64,000 bases of DNA. Source: Sinorhizobium sojae CCBAU 05684 (GTDB taxonomy: Bacteria > Pseudomonadota > Alphaproteobacteria > Rhizobiales > Rhizobiaceae). Shown piece by piece: positions 56,305 to 64,000 of this stretch. The notes under the pieces are model-generated. The model searched no databases. It saw only the letters and a program-made list of their open reading frames with translations, and was not told the DNA's origin. The position numbers were made by a program, and so were the translations under genes. Within the stretch, counting starts at the first letter, position 1. Each line of letters opens with the position of its first letter. Location of the stretch: positions 186,001 through 250,000 of the forward strand of contig NZ_CP023067.1 of assembly GCF_002288525.1 (NCBI RefSeq), written 5' to 3'.

Positions 56305-57978
56305 ATGAATCTGTTCGATCAATTCTCGACGTTCACGAAGAATCTGGGCAGTCTCGGGCAGGGGAAGCTGATCGCGCTTGCCGTGGCCGGCGTCGTTGCC
56401 ATCGGTGTCGTCCTTGGCGCAGCCATCTACGTCAACAAACCGGCTTATGAAACGCTGTATGTCGGTCTCGAGCGCAGCGATGTGACCCAGATCAGCCTCG
56501 CGCTCGCAGAGGCGAACATCGATTTCGAAGTCGGTCCCGATGGCGCCAGCATCCAGGTTCCCGTCGGCATGAACGGCAAGGCCCGATTGCTGCTTGCCGA
56601 GCGCGGATTGCCCAACAGCGCCAATGCCGGATACGAGCTCTTCGACAATGTCGGCTCGATCGGTCTCACCTCATTCATGCAGGAGGTGACACGCGTTCGT
56701 GCACTCGAGGGCGAGATCGCCCGAACGATCCAGCAGATATCCGGCATTGCCGCTGCGCGCGTCCATATCGTCATGCCGGAGCGCGGCAGCTTCCGCAAGG
56801 CCGAGCAGACGCCGACGGCCTCGGTCATGATTCGCGCGAGCGCCACCGTTGGTCGCAATGCCGCTGCGTCCATCCGTCATCTGGTCGCCTCCTCAGTGCC
56901 GGGGCTCGATATCGACGATGTCACCATCCTCGACTCGACCGGCCAGCTACTCGCCTCCGGCGACGACCCGGCCAACAGCGCCCTCAACCAGTCGCTCGGC
57001 GTCGTCCAGAACGTTCAGTCCGATCTCGAAAAGAAGATCGACAACGCGCTTTCCCCCTTCCTCGGCATGGATAATTTCCGCACCAGCGTAACCGCCGAAC
57101 TCAACACCGATGCGCAGCAGATCCAGGAGACTGTCTTCGATCCGGAATCACGGGTCGAGCGCTCGACGCGCGTGGTCAAGGAAGAACAGAAATCCAGCCA
57201 GCAGCAGCCGGATAATGCCGCGACCGTTCAACAGAACGTGCCGCAGGCGGCGCCTCGCGGCGGTGCCGGGCAGCAATCGAGCGACGAGGCGGAAAAGAAG
57301 GAAGAACAGACGAATTACGAGATCAACAGCAAGACGATCGCGACCGTCAAGAACAGCTACTCGATCGAACGCCTTTCGATCGCGGTTGTCGTCAACCGCG
57401 GCCGCCTGGCGGCAATGGTCGGTGAACCGGCCGACCAGGCGAAGATCGATGCCTATCTCCAGGAGATGCAGAAGATCGTCTCATCGGCTGCTGGCTTCGA
57501 TGCCGAGCGCGGCGATGTCGTCACACTGAAGGCTATGGACTTCGTCGAAACGCAATTGCTCGACCAGGCTGTCGCCGGCCCGAGTGTCATGGAAATGCTG
57601 ACGCGCAATCTGGGCGGCATCATCAACTCACTCGCCTTCGTCGCCGTCGCCTTCCTGGTCGTCTGGATGGGCATGCGGCCGCTGGCACGCCAGATGGGCT
57701 TCGGCGGTCAGACGGGTCAGCTTGAAGGCGAGGCCGCCGGTCTCGAACTGCCGGACTTCTCACCGGCCGGCGCAGGCGCCGGGGGTGCCCTCATGGAAGG
57801 CTTCGGTTCCGACTTCGGCTTCGACAGCACCGACGACCTGCTCGACATTGGCGACGAGGGCGGCTTCAACCGCCGCGTCAAGGAGGGTCCGGAGCGCAGG
57901 CTCGCTCGCATGGTCGAGATCAGCGAGGAGCGGGCCGCGAAAATCCTGCGCAAGTGGTCGCTCGACCAGGCCGCCTGA
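56305..57978 (+). CDS. fliF: Flagellar MS-ring protein FliF
   Basis: 557-aa membrane ring on which the basal body is built. Helix 1 (about 23-43) is followed by a periplasmic region with the conserved GYELFDNVGSIGLTSFMQEV and ALEGEIARTIQQI blocks. A Gln/Ala/Glu-rich spacer (about 290-340) precedes helix 2 (about 432-452). The cytoplasmic tail ends in an acidic/helical FliG-binding segment (TDDLLDIGDEGGF..RKWSLDQAA). ATG 56305 follows GAAACAG weakly. It has its own 281-bp upstream region. Confidence 0.96.
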   Translation: MNLFDQFSTFTKNLGSLGQGKLIALAVAGVVAIGVVLGAAIYVNKPAYETLYVGLERSDVTQISLALAEANIDFEVGPDGASIQVPVGMNGKARLLLAERGLPNSANAGYELFDNVGSIGLTSFMQEVTRVRALEGEIARTIQQISGIAAARVHIVMPERGSFRKAEQTPTASVMIRASATVGRNAAASIRHLVASSVPGLDIDDVTILDSTGQLLASGDDPANSALNQSLGVVQNVQSDLEKKIDNALSPFLGMDNFRTSVTAELNTDAQQIQETVFDPESRVERSTRVVKEEQKSSQQQPDNAATVQQNVPQAAPRGGAGQQSSDEAEKKEEQTNYEINSKTIATVKNSYSIERLSIAVVVNRGRLAAMVGEPADQAKIDAYLQEMQKIVSSAAGFDAERGDVVTLKAMDFVETQLLDQAVAGPSVMEMLTRNLGGIINSLAFVAVAFLVVWMGMRPLARQMGFGGQTGQLEGEAAGLELPDFSPAGAGAGGALMEGFGSDFGFDSTDDLLDIGDEGGFNRRVKEGPERRLARMVEISEERAAKILRKWSLDQAA

Positions 57979-58001
57979 TCGGCCAGACATACGGACCGAA
58001 A

Positions 58002-58023
58002 GATCCCGCCCGGTGGCGGGATC
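58002..58023 (+). terminator. Hairpin terminator after fliF
   Basis: GATCCCGCC, loop CGGT, GGCGGGATC, then ATTCGTTCTTG. Nine-bp perfect stem 24 bp past the stop. Confidence 0.65.
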
Positions 58024-58820
58024 ATTCGTTCTTGACGCGCCGAGCCGCGGAATGAGCTTGAGCCGCCTGAGCGGTCCGGTCGCGGCAGGAGTCGATCGTA
58101 ATATTACCCGAGTCTAATCGGCTTCGACCGTCAAGGCGGCGAGTCCGCATCTAGATTCCGTCCTTGATGCCGGAGTCTTCGTTTGCGCATTGGTCGCTGC
58201 AATTAAGAAAAACTTAATCTTTCTGGATTCGGGAGGGTCGGCGCAGGCCGGATGCCCTGCTCACGCCCGGGTGGTTGTTTGTCGCGGGGTCTGGTTCTTT
58301 GAACTATAACTTCTGCTGCGGAAATAGAATTCAGTCGCATCTTTCTTTTTCTTCGGAATTATTCTGGTGTTCTTCCGAACTGCATTTGGTGCATTTTAGC
58401 AACAGCTGATTGCTTTAAGCAAACCGTCCCCGGTTGTATTCGCTACTGCCGGACTCCGAACTGGCGCTATGGTTGCATCGGCAATGGGCAGATGCCACGC
58501 GCCCCGGCGCATCCAGGAGGGCATGCGATCTGTCTTTCCGATAGAAAGTGATTTAAAATCAATACTCTATGTGAGTTCTCACTGTCCGGCTGTGATTGCG
58601 AGGCGTGGCCGTGAGGAGGAATGGTTCACTGGACTCGCAAGACGACGCGAAAGCAAACCGCCGGGCAATGGCAGTGCCTTTTTAGGGGAAGCGATGTACA
58701 GTTTAGAAATTGATTCGCGTCCTGATTTGCGTGTGGTGGCGAGTACCGGCCCTGGTCGGATGTTGTTGGGGGCAGACAGCGTATTTCCGGACTCCGAATT
58801 CGGCATGGGGGCTGAATGTC
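58024..58820. promoter_or_regulatory. visN: Long upstream region of visN
   Basis: An 800-bp non-coding region, clearly AT-richer than its neighbours at 58200-58400. It contains a CtrA-type site (58203-58217) and two copies of CCGGACTCCGAA (58449-58460 and 58787-58798). I see no gene with a convincing start here. Confidence 0.55.
58203..58217. promoter_or_regulatory. TTAA-N7-TTAA, candidate CtrA binding site
   Basis: TTAA-GAAAAAC-TTAA is a perfect match to the full CtrA box of alphaproteobacteria. It lies about 600 bp before visN, inside the long AT-rich leader region. Confidence 0.5.
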
Positions 58821-59558
58821 ATGGAGATTTCGCAGGCGAATGTGGCTTGGTCTTTCGAGTCCGCTGCGCCACCGGCACGTGGTTGGGGCATATCGCGTGA
58901 ACAGTTGATCAGAAGGCTCGGGGAAACCGTCAACCGCAGCGGTCTCGGCAGTGGCCTGGCGGCGTTGACGGAATATGTAGGGGCGAGCCATTATCTCCTG
59001 GCCCGGCATGATCTCTCCCAGGACGGCGGGCTCGACTTCGTCATCTGCTCCGACTGGCCATTCGACATTGTGCGCCGGCTGTCGCGCATCGTCGTCGGGC
59101 TGAACGCAAAGACGAGCGAGTTGGAGAAGTGCCTGGCGGCACTGCAACCATGCTTCCACCCCATGCCGGACGACATCGACCTGCCGCGCGGGATCAGCCG
59201 CTCCTATTGCGCCGTCACCCTAAATGTGGGTCGATCCCGTTTGCTGCTGATGCTCCTCTTCCCCCAGGACGTGATCCTGTCCCAGGATGGGCTGCGCGAT
59301 ATTGGCGTGCTCGCCGGCTACCTCGCCAGCCTCAAGGCAGATGTGTCCGTAAGGCAGGAGCGAGAGTTCGAGTTGACCGACCGCGAAATCGAATGCCTGT
59401 TCTGGATAGCGGAGGGAAAGACGAGCGATGAAGTCGCCGTCATTCTCGGCATCTCCCGCAATACGATCAACAACTACATCACCAGCGTGATGCGAAAGAC
59501 CGCGACCAGGACCCGGTCGGAGGCGATAGCACACGCCGTTCGCCACAATCTGGTGTAG
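58821..59558 (+). CDS. visN: LuxR-family flagellar master regulator subunit VisN
   Basis: 245-aa subunit of the VisNR heterodimer that stands at the top of the S. meliloti flagellar hierarchy and activates rem. An N-terminal effector-binding-like domain (about 1-165) precedes a GerE helix-turn-helix (LTDREIECLFWIAEGKTSDE, VAVILGISRNTINNYI). ATG 58821 is preferred because it matches the expected protein size and starts MEISQANVAW; longer in-frame readings have no family resemblance. visR follows 8 bp later. Confidence 0.93.
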   Translation: MEISQANVAWSFESAAPPARGWGISREQLIRRLGETVNRSGLGSGLAALTEYVGASHYLLARHDLSQDGGLDFVICSDWPFDIVRRLSRIVVGLNAKTSELEKCLAALQPCFHPMPDDIDLPRGISRSYCAVTLNVGRSRLLLMLLFPQDVILSQDGLRDIGVLAGYLASLKADVSVRQEREFELTDREIECLFWIAEGKTSDEVAVILGISRNTINNYITSVMRKTATRTRSEAIAHAVRHNLV

Positions 59559-59566
59559 GGGCGAGA

Positions 59567-60313
59567 GTGGCGCATATCATGACAGGCGCGCGCTATGATG
59601 GAGACGGCCGGTGGGGCGGCGGCAGCGGAAAGTCGGGCCGGGCTGCGACGCTGGTCGCGCGGCTGCAGGCCATGCAACGGCAGATCAATGCCAAGAGCTT
59701 CGCCGTCCTGCGGGTCAATGGAGGCGCGACGGCCGCGACGCGCAAGCTCACCTGCGTGCTCCATAATTGGGGCGCCGCGTCGGAAGTGAATGCGCGCGAC
59801 CTCATCAAGGTCTATGGGGAGGAACTGCTCCAGCATCTCGACCGTTCTCCGCTGCCGGTACTGTGGGACGGCCACGGGGAACACCAGATCGCTGAGGCGT
59901 CCGATTTCGAGTCGTTCACGCATCGGTTAAGCGGTGGGAAGCTCTCCTATTCCGGAATCGGATTCCCGGTAAGGCTTGGTGCTCAGGGCAATGGCTATGT
60001 GGTCTTTACCGGCAGCTACATGGATGCGTCCGGCGAACAGCTTGTCGATCTGCACGGCCGCTGCGCCCACGTCATGACGGATATGCTGGCCGCGGATGAA
60101 AGGCGGCCGGTCAAGGCGGAGGCGCTCAGCGACCGCGAGATCGCCTGCCTACAGATGGCCGGCGACGGCCACATCAGCGAGGAGATCGCCGACAAGATGG
60201 GCCTGTCCGTCCACACGGTGAACGCCTATCTCGGCGCCGCGACGACGAAACTCGATTCGGTGAACCGCATCCAGGCGATCGCCAAGGCCATACGGCTCGG
60301 ATATATCAGTTAG
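59567..60313 (+). CDS. visR: LuxR-family flagellar master regulator subunit VisR
   Basis: 248-aa partner of VisN. A GerE helix-turn-helix is at the C-terminus (LSDREIACLQMAGDGHISEE, IADKMGLSVHTVNAYLG). The N-terminal half has no sequence motif I can name but parallels VisN. GTG 59567 lies 5 nt after AGGGG; ATG 59579 is the alternative start. It follows visN by 8 bp, so both subunits are made from one message. Confidence 0.92.
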   Translation: MAHIMTGARYDGDGRWGGGSGKSGRAATLVARLQAMQRQINAKSFAVLRVNGGATAATRKLTCVLHNWGAASEVNARDLIKVYGEELLQHLDRSPLPVLWDGHGEHQIAEASDFESFTHRLSGGKLSYSGIGFPVRLGAQGNGYVVFTGSYMDASGEQLVDLHGRCAHVMTDMLAADERRPVKAEALSDREIACLQMAGDGHISEEIADKMGLSVHTVNAYLGAATTKLDSVNRIQAIAKAIRLGYIS

Positions 60314-60446
60314 TCACGCTCAATCCTCCACCGCTTTCCGCTTCACGTTCGCACATCCGGCGGTCACCGTTTCCGCTAATGCGGGGCGAGTGAGACTCGC
60401 GGCACACTTATACAGCTATTGAAACATGTAGCGCATTCAAGAATGC

Positions 60447-60484
60447 GACAGCGCCGCGGCGTCTGAAGGGACGTGCGGCGCTGC
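60447..60484. repeat. Diverged RIME1-like palindrome
   Basis: GACAGCGCCGCGGCGTCTGA then AGGGACGTGCGGCGCTGCA. It lies between the convergent visR and the 146-aa gene and could end both transcripts. An upstream TACAGCTATTGAAACATG piece may be the inverted tail. Confidence 0.6.
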
Positions 60485-60503
60485 AGCGGCGTTCTTGTGC
60501 TGG

Positions 60504-60944
60504 TCAGCTCGCGAGCGGGAGCGGATAGGACCTGACGAACTTCGCATCCTCCAGGCTTCTGGCGAGGAAGACCGTGTTTTCGTCGGGGTCTTTCGAGGGC
60601 TTTTGGAAATTGATGTGGCTGATCTCTATGCCGGCCGTCTCCCCGGCAAGGACGAGGCGCACATAGACCGTGACGCCGCGCGGCTTGAGTTCGAGATCGA
60701 GGGTGATCTCGGGGCATCTGTTCCAGTCGAGACTGTAATTGCCGCCGAGGCCGAAATTCACCGTCCCGGGCTGGAAATAGAGTTCTGCCGCCGATTCCAC
60801 GAGGTCGGCGAGGCTCGCATAGGACTCGAACCGCAGAAGCGCGATGAGATCCGCAGCATCGATCAGGCGCAATTCGGTTGCTACCGGGCGGATCGCCTCT
60901 GCCACTATCTTTTCGCGTTCTTCGGAGAATTCGTTCTTTTTCAA
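60504..60944 (-). CDS. Hypothetical protein of the flhB operon, 146 aa
   Basis: Function unknown. TTG start 60944 lies 2 nt after the flhB stop, with GGGTGA upstream, so it is coupled to flhB. The product begins LKKNEFSEEREKIVAEAIRP (read with Met first), has an N-terminal helical region and a C-terminal beta-rich half with TLDLELKPRGVTVYVRLVLA and PDENTVFLARSL. No signal peptide or membrane segment. A similar gene holds this place in S. meliloti. A motility role is only suggested by location. Confidence 0.75.
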   Translation of the reverse strand: MKKNEFSEEREKIVAEAIRPVATELRLIDAADLIALLRFESYASLADLVESAAELYFQPGTVNFGLGGNYSLDWNRCPEITLDLELKPRGVTVYVRLVLAGETAGIEISHINFQKPSKDPDENTVFLARSLEDAKFVRSYPLPLAS

Positions 60945-60946
60945 GA

Positions 60947-62029
60947 TTATGTCACCCGTCTCTGTTGCGGCTGAGCTGCGTATACCCGGTGAATCAGCTC
61001 GGCGACCGCCTTGTAAAACACCGGTGGAATGACACTATCTACCGAGACTTGTGCAAACATGGAGCGGGCGAGCGGCGGATCCTCGAAAACGGGAATGTTG
61101 TTCTTTTCGGCGATCTCGCGGATCTTGAGGGCCACGAGATCCTGGCCCATGGCAACGACAATCGGCGCGTCGTTTTCCTCGCGCACGTAGCGGAGCGCAA
61201 CGGCGTAGTGCGTCGGGTTCGCGATGACGAGCGTGGCACGCGGCACCGAGGACATCATGCGTTTGCGCGCGCGGTCGCGTTGCACCGAGCGCAGCCGCGA
61301 TTTGATGATCGGGTCGCCCTGCGACTGCTTCAGCTCCTCCTTCACCTCATGCTTCGTCATCCTCAGCTGCGTGTACCAATGATGCCTAGTCCAGAAGAGA
61401 TCGACGATCGCCAGCACCGCTGTCGCCAGAAGGACGACGATCATGATCTGCTTGAGGTCCGACATCATCGCCGTGAAGATCGTTACCGGGTCGGAAAACA
61501 TGAGGTCGAGCGTCGCGAAATAGTCGTTCCATAGAACGAGCACGACGATGAGCGAGACGATGATGATCTTGAACAGCGACTTGCCGAATTCCACCAGCCC
61601 CGGAACGCCGTAAATGCGCTTGAACCCCGCGACCGGCGACACCCGATTCATCTTCGGCATCACGCGGTCGAGCACGGGGCGCGGCAGGTTCTGGAAAATC
61701 GAGGATCCGACGCCGAAGACGATCAGCAGGACGAAGATCGGTATGAGCAGCGCCGCCGAGTTCAGGATGATGTGCGAGATCAGACCGACGATGTCGGTCG
61801 CCGTGCCGATGCGCCAGGCTTCCGGCTGTTCGAAGATGTCCTTGAGCGCTTGCGCGGTGCTTGCCACGCCTTCCGCCAGGAAGAAAACGATGAAGATGTA
61901 GATTGCCAGCGTCGAGGCGAAGACCGTCGTTTCGCGGGAAAAGGGAAGATTACCTTTGTCGGCGGCATCGGAAAGTTTCTTCTCCGATGGCGCCTCGGTT
62001 TTGCTGTCCTTGTCCTGATCGTCCGACAT
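60947..62029 (-). CDS. flhB: Flagellar type III export protein FlhB
   Basis: 360-aa inner-membrane switch protein that changes export from rod/hook to filament substrates. A charged N-terminus ([20 protein letters not shown]) is followed by four membrane helices and a cytoplasmic domain with the self-cleavage motif NPTH in [12 protein letters not shown] (near 269). ATG 62029 gives the family N-terminus; a longer in-frame reading to 62173 is rejected. It lies 234 bp after fliG on the same strand, an unusually wide gap for this operon. Confidence 0.95.
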   Translation of the reverse strand: MSDDQDKDSKTEAPSEKKLSDAADKGNLPFSRETTVFASTLAIYIFIVFFLAEGVASTAQALKDIFEQPEAWRIGTATDIVGLISHIILNSAALLIPIFVLLIVFGVGSSIFQNLPRPVLDRVMPKMNRVSPVAGFKRIYGVPGLVEFGKSLFKIIIVSLIVVLVLWNDYFATLDLMFSDPVTIFTAMMSDLKQIMIVVLLATAVLAIVDLFWTRHHWYTQLRMTKHEVKEELKQSQGDPIIKSRLRSVQRDRARKRMMSSVPRATLVIANPTHYAVALRYVREENDAPIVVAMGQDLVALKIREIAEKNNIPVFEDPPLARSMFAQVSVDSVIPPVFYKAVAELIHRVYAAQPQQRRVT

Positions 62030-62263
62030 GAGATGGATCGCTCCCGCCGCCATGGAGTGGGATGAGAAAAGCCATCGCCCGCGCACATCCCGGGCCGACG
62101 CGTGACCTGCTGAATCGATCGGCAGGCTGAGACGACCCGCATCTGTGGTGGACCGCGCGCGCCCCTTATGCAAGAGCCGGCCGCTCGCGAGCCGTCCGGC
62201 TCAACAGGAATCAACGTGTGGCTTCGGATTCCGAAAGGTTCCGGGGGAACGGCGCCTATCAGA

Positions 62264-63295
62264 TCACGCCGCCTCCGCCTCTTTCTCCTTGAGTTCCAGC
62301 TGCCCGCTCGCGGCGAGGCGAATCGCCTCCTGTGCGATCGACCGCCGGGCGATGGCAATGTCGCGGGGATTGATGCCTGCATCGCCGGCGGCCAGATCCG
62401 ATTCGATCATCCGGCGCTGGCGCGCGCCGATCGATGCGAGAACCGACTCGCGCAGCTCCGCAGCCGAGCCCCTGAGCGCCATCGTGATGATATCGGTGGA
62501 AACGTCGTTGAAGAGCTGCACGCGGCTTCTCTGCGGCATGTGGACGATGTCGTCGAAGAGGAAGATTTTCGGCCGGACCTTCTTGGCCGAATCGGTGCTG
62601 AGCGTCTCGAGCGAGGCAAGCAGCGTATCCACGTGCTTCTTTTCGAGCTCGTTCATCACCTCCGCGATCTTGGCCGGTCCGGGCGAATTGCGTTCCGCAT
62701 CCATCTCGTCGATCATCTCGACCACGCGGGCTTCGATGATGGCGGCTGCCTTGGGGCTGACATTCTTCATGTTGACGGCGCGGTTGAGAATGTCCGGCCG
62801 CTGCCCGTCCGAAAGCTGCAGCAACACCTTGGCGCCGAAGTTCGAAGGCATCATCGACAGGACATAGGCGATGGTCTGCGGGTGCTCCTTGGCGAGCAGC
62901 TGCGAAACGGCGACAGGATCGCAATCCTGCAGGCGGTCCCAGATGTTGGCCTCGTAGGATTGGAACGTCGCCCGGCGGCCGAGCAACCCGTCGACCTCAT
63001 CCGGCGTCAGACCCTCTTCAAGGATGCTCTCCATGGCCTTGGCATTATCCATCAGGCCCGCGCCTTCGGTGAAGAGATCTTCGAATTCGTTGATGAGCGC
63101 TTCAAGCTCGTGGGGAGGGATGGCGCGCAGCGATTGCGCGGCGGCGATGATCGCCTGCAGTTCGCTTTGCGTGAAGAACTTCAGCAGTTTGCCCGCCACG
63201 GACTTGCCCATGGCCAGCAGTACGGCCGCCGCCTTTTCCGTCTGGGACAGCGGTCTGGCAATCGCCTGTCCTTCGAAACTTCCGAAATCCGTCAT
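62264..63295 (-). CDS. fliG: Flagellar motor switch protein FliG
   Basis: 343-aa rotor protein that couples the stator to the MS ring. Seen are an N-terminal FliF-binding domain (TEKAAAVLLAMGKSVAGKLL), the middle ARM-type region with EHPQTIAYVLSMM and the EHPQTIA motif, and a C-terminal torque domain with charged residues (FLFDDIVHMPQRSRVQLFND, ending ELKEKEAEAA). Start ATG 63295 is 28 bp after the fliN stop. Confidence 0.96.
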   Translation of the reverse strand: MTDFGSFEGQAIARPLSQTEKAAAVLLAMGKSVAGKLLKFFTQSELQAIIAAAQSLRAIPPHELEALINEFEDLFTEGAGLMDNAKAMESILEEGLTPDEVDGLLGRRATFQSYEANIWDRLQDCDPVAVSQLLAKEHPQTIAYVLSMMPSNFGAKVLLQLSDGQRPDILNRAVNMKNVSPKAAAIIEARVVEMIDEMDAERNSPGPAKIAEVMNELEKKHVDTLLASLETLSTDSAKKVRPKIFLFDDIVHMPQRSRVQLFNDVSTDIITMALRGSAAELRESVLASIGARQRRMIESDLAAGDAGINPRDIAIARRSIAQEAIRLAASGQLELKEKEAEAA

Positions 63296-63323
63296 GGATT
63301 CATCCCTCGCCCAGCATCGGGCT

Positions 63324-63923
63324 TTACTTCTTGCTACTCTTGATCTCGATAAGTTTGACGCCGAACCGGGTCACATCCCCGTCGAGGACGGTAATCTCGC
63401 CGCGGCCGATGACACGACCGTTGACCATGATTTCCACGGGCTCGCCGATCTTCCGGTCGAGCGCAATCGTCGCTCCCTCGGAGAGGCCCATGAGGCTGGA
63501 GACCTGCATGCGGCTGGTGCCGAGCACGATCTGGACATCGATGGGGATGTCCATGATCAGGTCCAAATTGGCGGTCATGCCGCTGCCTGGTGCGCTTTGT
63601 GCCGCGGCGCCGACATCGAAATCATTGCCGCCGAAACCGCTGTCGAGGTCGATGCCTCCGGCCATTTCGGTTCCGCCGAAATCGCCGCCGAAGCCGCCGT
63701 CAGCGAAGCTTCCGCCGAAGCCGGCCCCATCGGATGCGCCGAATTCGCTGCCGAAGTCCGAGAGGTCGCCCGCCGGTGCGGCGGCTGCGAAATCGGCGCC
63801 GAAATCGGCTGGGTCATTGTCCTTCTTCAGAACGCCGCGCAGGTCGTCGATTGCCTGATCGAGTTCGGCGTCTTCCGTGAATCCGGCCTGTTCTTCGATG
63901 GGTGCTGCTTTTTTTCGTACCAT
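63324..63923 (-). CDS. fliN: Flagellar motor switch protein FliN with FG-rich linker
   Basis: 199 aa from ATG 63923 (an ATG at 63959 would add 12 residues). The C-terminal SpoA domain (about 118-195) has the family [20 protein letters not shown] and [15 protein letters not shown]. It forms the lower C-ring with FliM and FliG. The N-terminal about 80 residues after KDNDPAD consist of repeated FG(A/S/G)(D/E)F units, much longer than in E. coli. The first 16 bases beyond (minus strand, 63985-64000) may be the fliM end; the stop (TAA or TGA) cannot be chosen. Confidence 0.92.
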   Translation of the reverse strand: MVRKKAAPIEEQAGFTEDAELDQAIDDLRGVLKKDNDPADFGADFAAAAPAGDLSDFGSEFGASDGAGFGGSFADGGFGGDFGGTEMAGGIDLDSGFGGNDFDVGAAAQSAPGSGMTANLDLIMDIPIDVQIVLGTSRMQVSSLMGLSEGATIALDRKIGEPVEIMVNGRVIGRGEITVLDGDVTRFGVKLIEIKSSKK

Positions 63924-64000
63924 GTGCGGATCATTCCAGTTGAAGCTTGCCTCAGGCATTCTGCCTTGAAAGGCGCGGTTTAACTCATGATGTGGCGAAG

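Noticed and set aside
58449..58798. 12-bp repeat CCGGACTCCGAA in two copies upstream of visN
   Set aside because: Two copies 338 bp apart may be chance; not strong enough for a separate regulatory claim, so only mentioned under the intergenic entry.
58469..58900. 143-codon frame before visN
   Set aside because: Overlaps the visN start, has no motif and no ribosome-binding site, and the region is AT-rich like a regulatory leader.
1..64000. CRISPR array, insertion sequence or prophage
   Set aside because: No regularly spaced repeats, transposase, integrase or phage structural genes were seen; the repeats present are RIME/REP-like palindromes.

Overview
This 64 kb window is GC-rich, densely coding chromosomal DNA from an alphaproteobacterium of the Ensifer/Sinorhizobium type. 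Four things support this: the rkp-1 capsule (K-antigen) locus with an rkpA fatty-acid/polyketide-synthase gene; a rhizobial che operon with cheS, two cheY genes, cheD and cheT; the VisN/VisR flagellar master regulators; and many RIME1-like palindromic intergenic elements. Species level cannot be fixed from sequence reading alone. I found no phage, plasmid, transposase, integrase or CRISPR array.

Layout. 0-4 kb: fused secDF, two tiny ORFs behind a likely promoter, and an Rrf2-family regulator behind a strong hairpin. 4-20 kb: capsule block, with kpsF3 (+) facing the minus-strand series rkpA-rkpG-rkpH-rkpI-rkpJ, and rkpU (+) divergent from rkpA. 20-22 kb: pncA and pncB (NAD salvage). 22-27.6 kb: small orphan genes, a class A penicillin-binding protein with a BA14K-like tail, a tandem CAP-domain exported protein and tRNA-Thr. 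27.8-34 kb: housekeeping run murA, DUF2948, hisD, UPF0262, LMW phosphatase, infA, maf, yacG, then tRNA-Phe. 34-35.7 kb: small genes including a YbaK-type editing protein and a GlsB/YeaQ-type membrane protein. 36-47 kb: complete L-rhamnose catabolic locus, rhaD-rhaI (-) and rhaR-S-T-P-Q-U-K (+). 47.6-56 kb: chemotaxis operon icpA-cheS-cheY1-cheA-cheW-cheR-cheB-cheY2-cheD-cheT. 56-64 kb: fliF, visN, visR, and the minus-strand fliN-fliG-flhB operon with a trailing 146-aa gene.

How the genes work together. The rkp genes build and export a surface polysaccharide. RkpA (KS-AT-DH-MT-like-ER-KR-ACP) makes an acyl chain, RkpG (AONS-like) and RkpH (SDR) process it, and RkpI, RkpJ, RkpU and KpsF3 handle membrane modification, lipid/sugar attachment, export and arabinose-5-P/Kdo-type sugar supply. 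The rha genes import rhamnose by an ABC transporter, then mutarotate, phosphorylate, isomerise and cleave it under a DeoR-type repressor. The che/fla genes form a CheA-two-CheY system in which phosphate drains through CheY1 with CheS, without CheZ, driving a motor whose regulators VisN/VisR lie alongside.

The points most worth a second look are: the heme-ligand substitution (Glu for His) in the globin-like domain of IcpA; the intact phosphoglycerol-transferase-like catalytic set in RkpI; the C-terminus of RkpA, which is encoded by a RIME-like repeat; a perfect TTAA-N7-TTAA CtrA-type site upstream of visN; hairpins bracketing rhaS; and several very small ORFs with good ribosome-binding sites.
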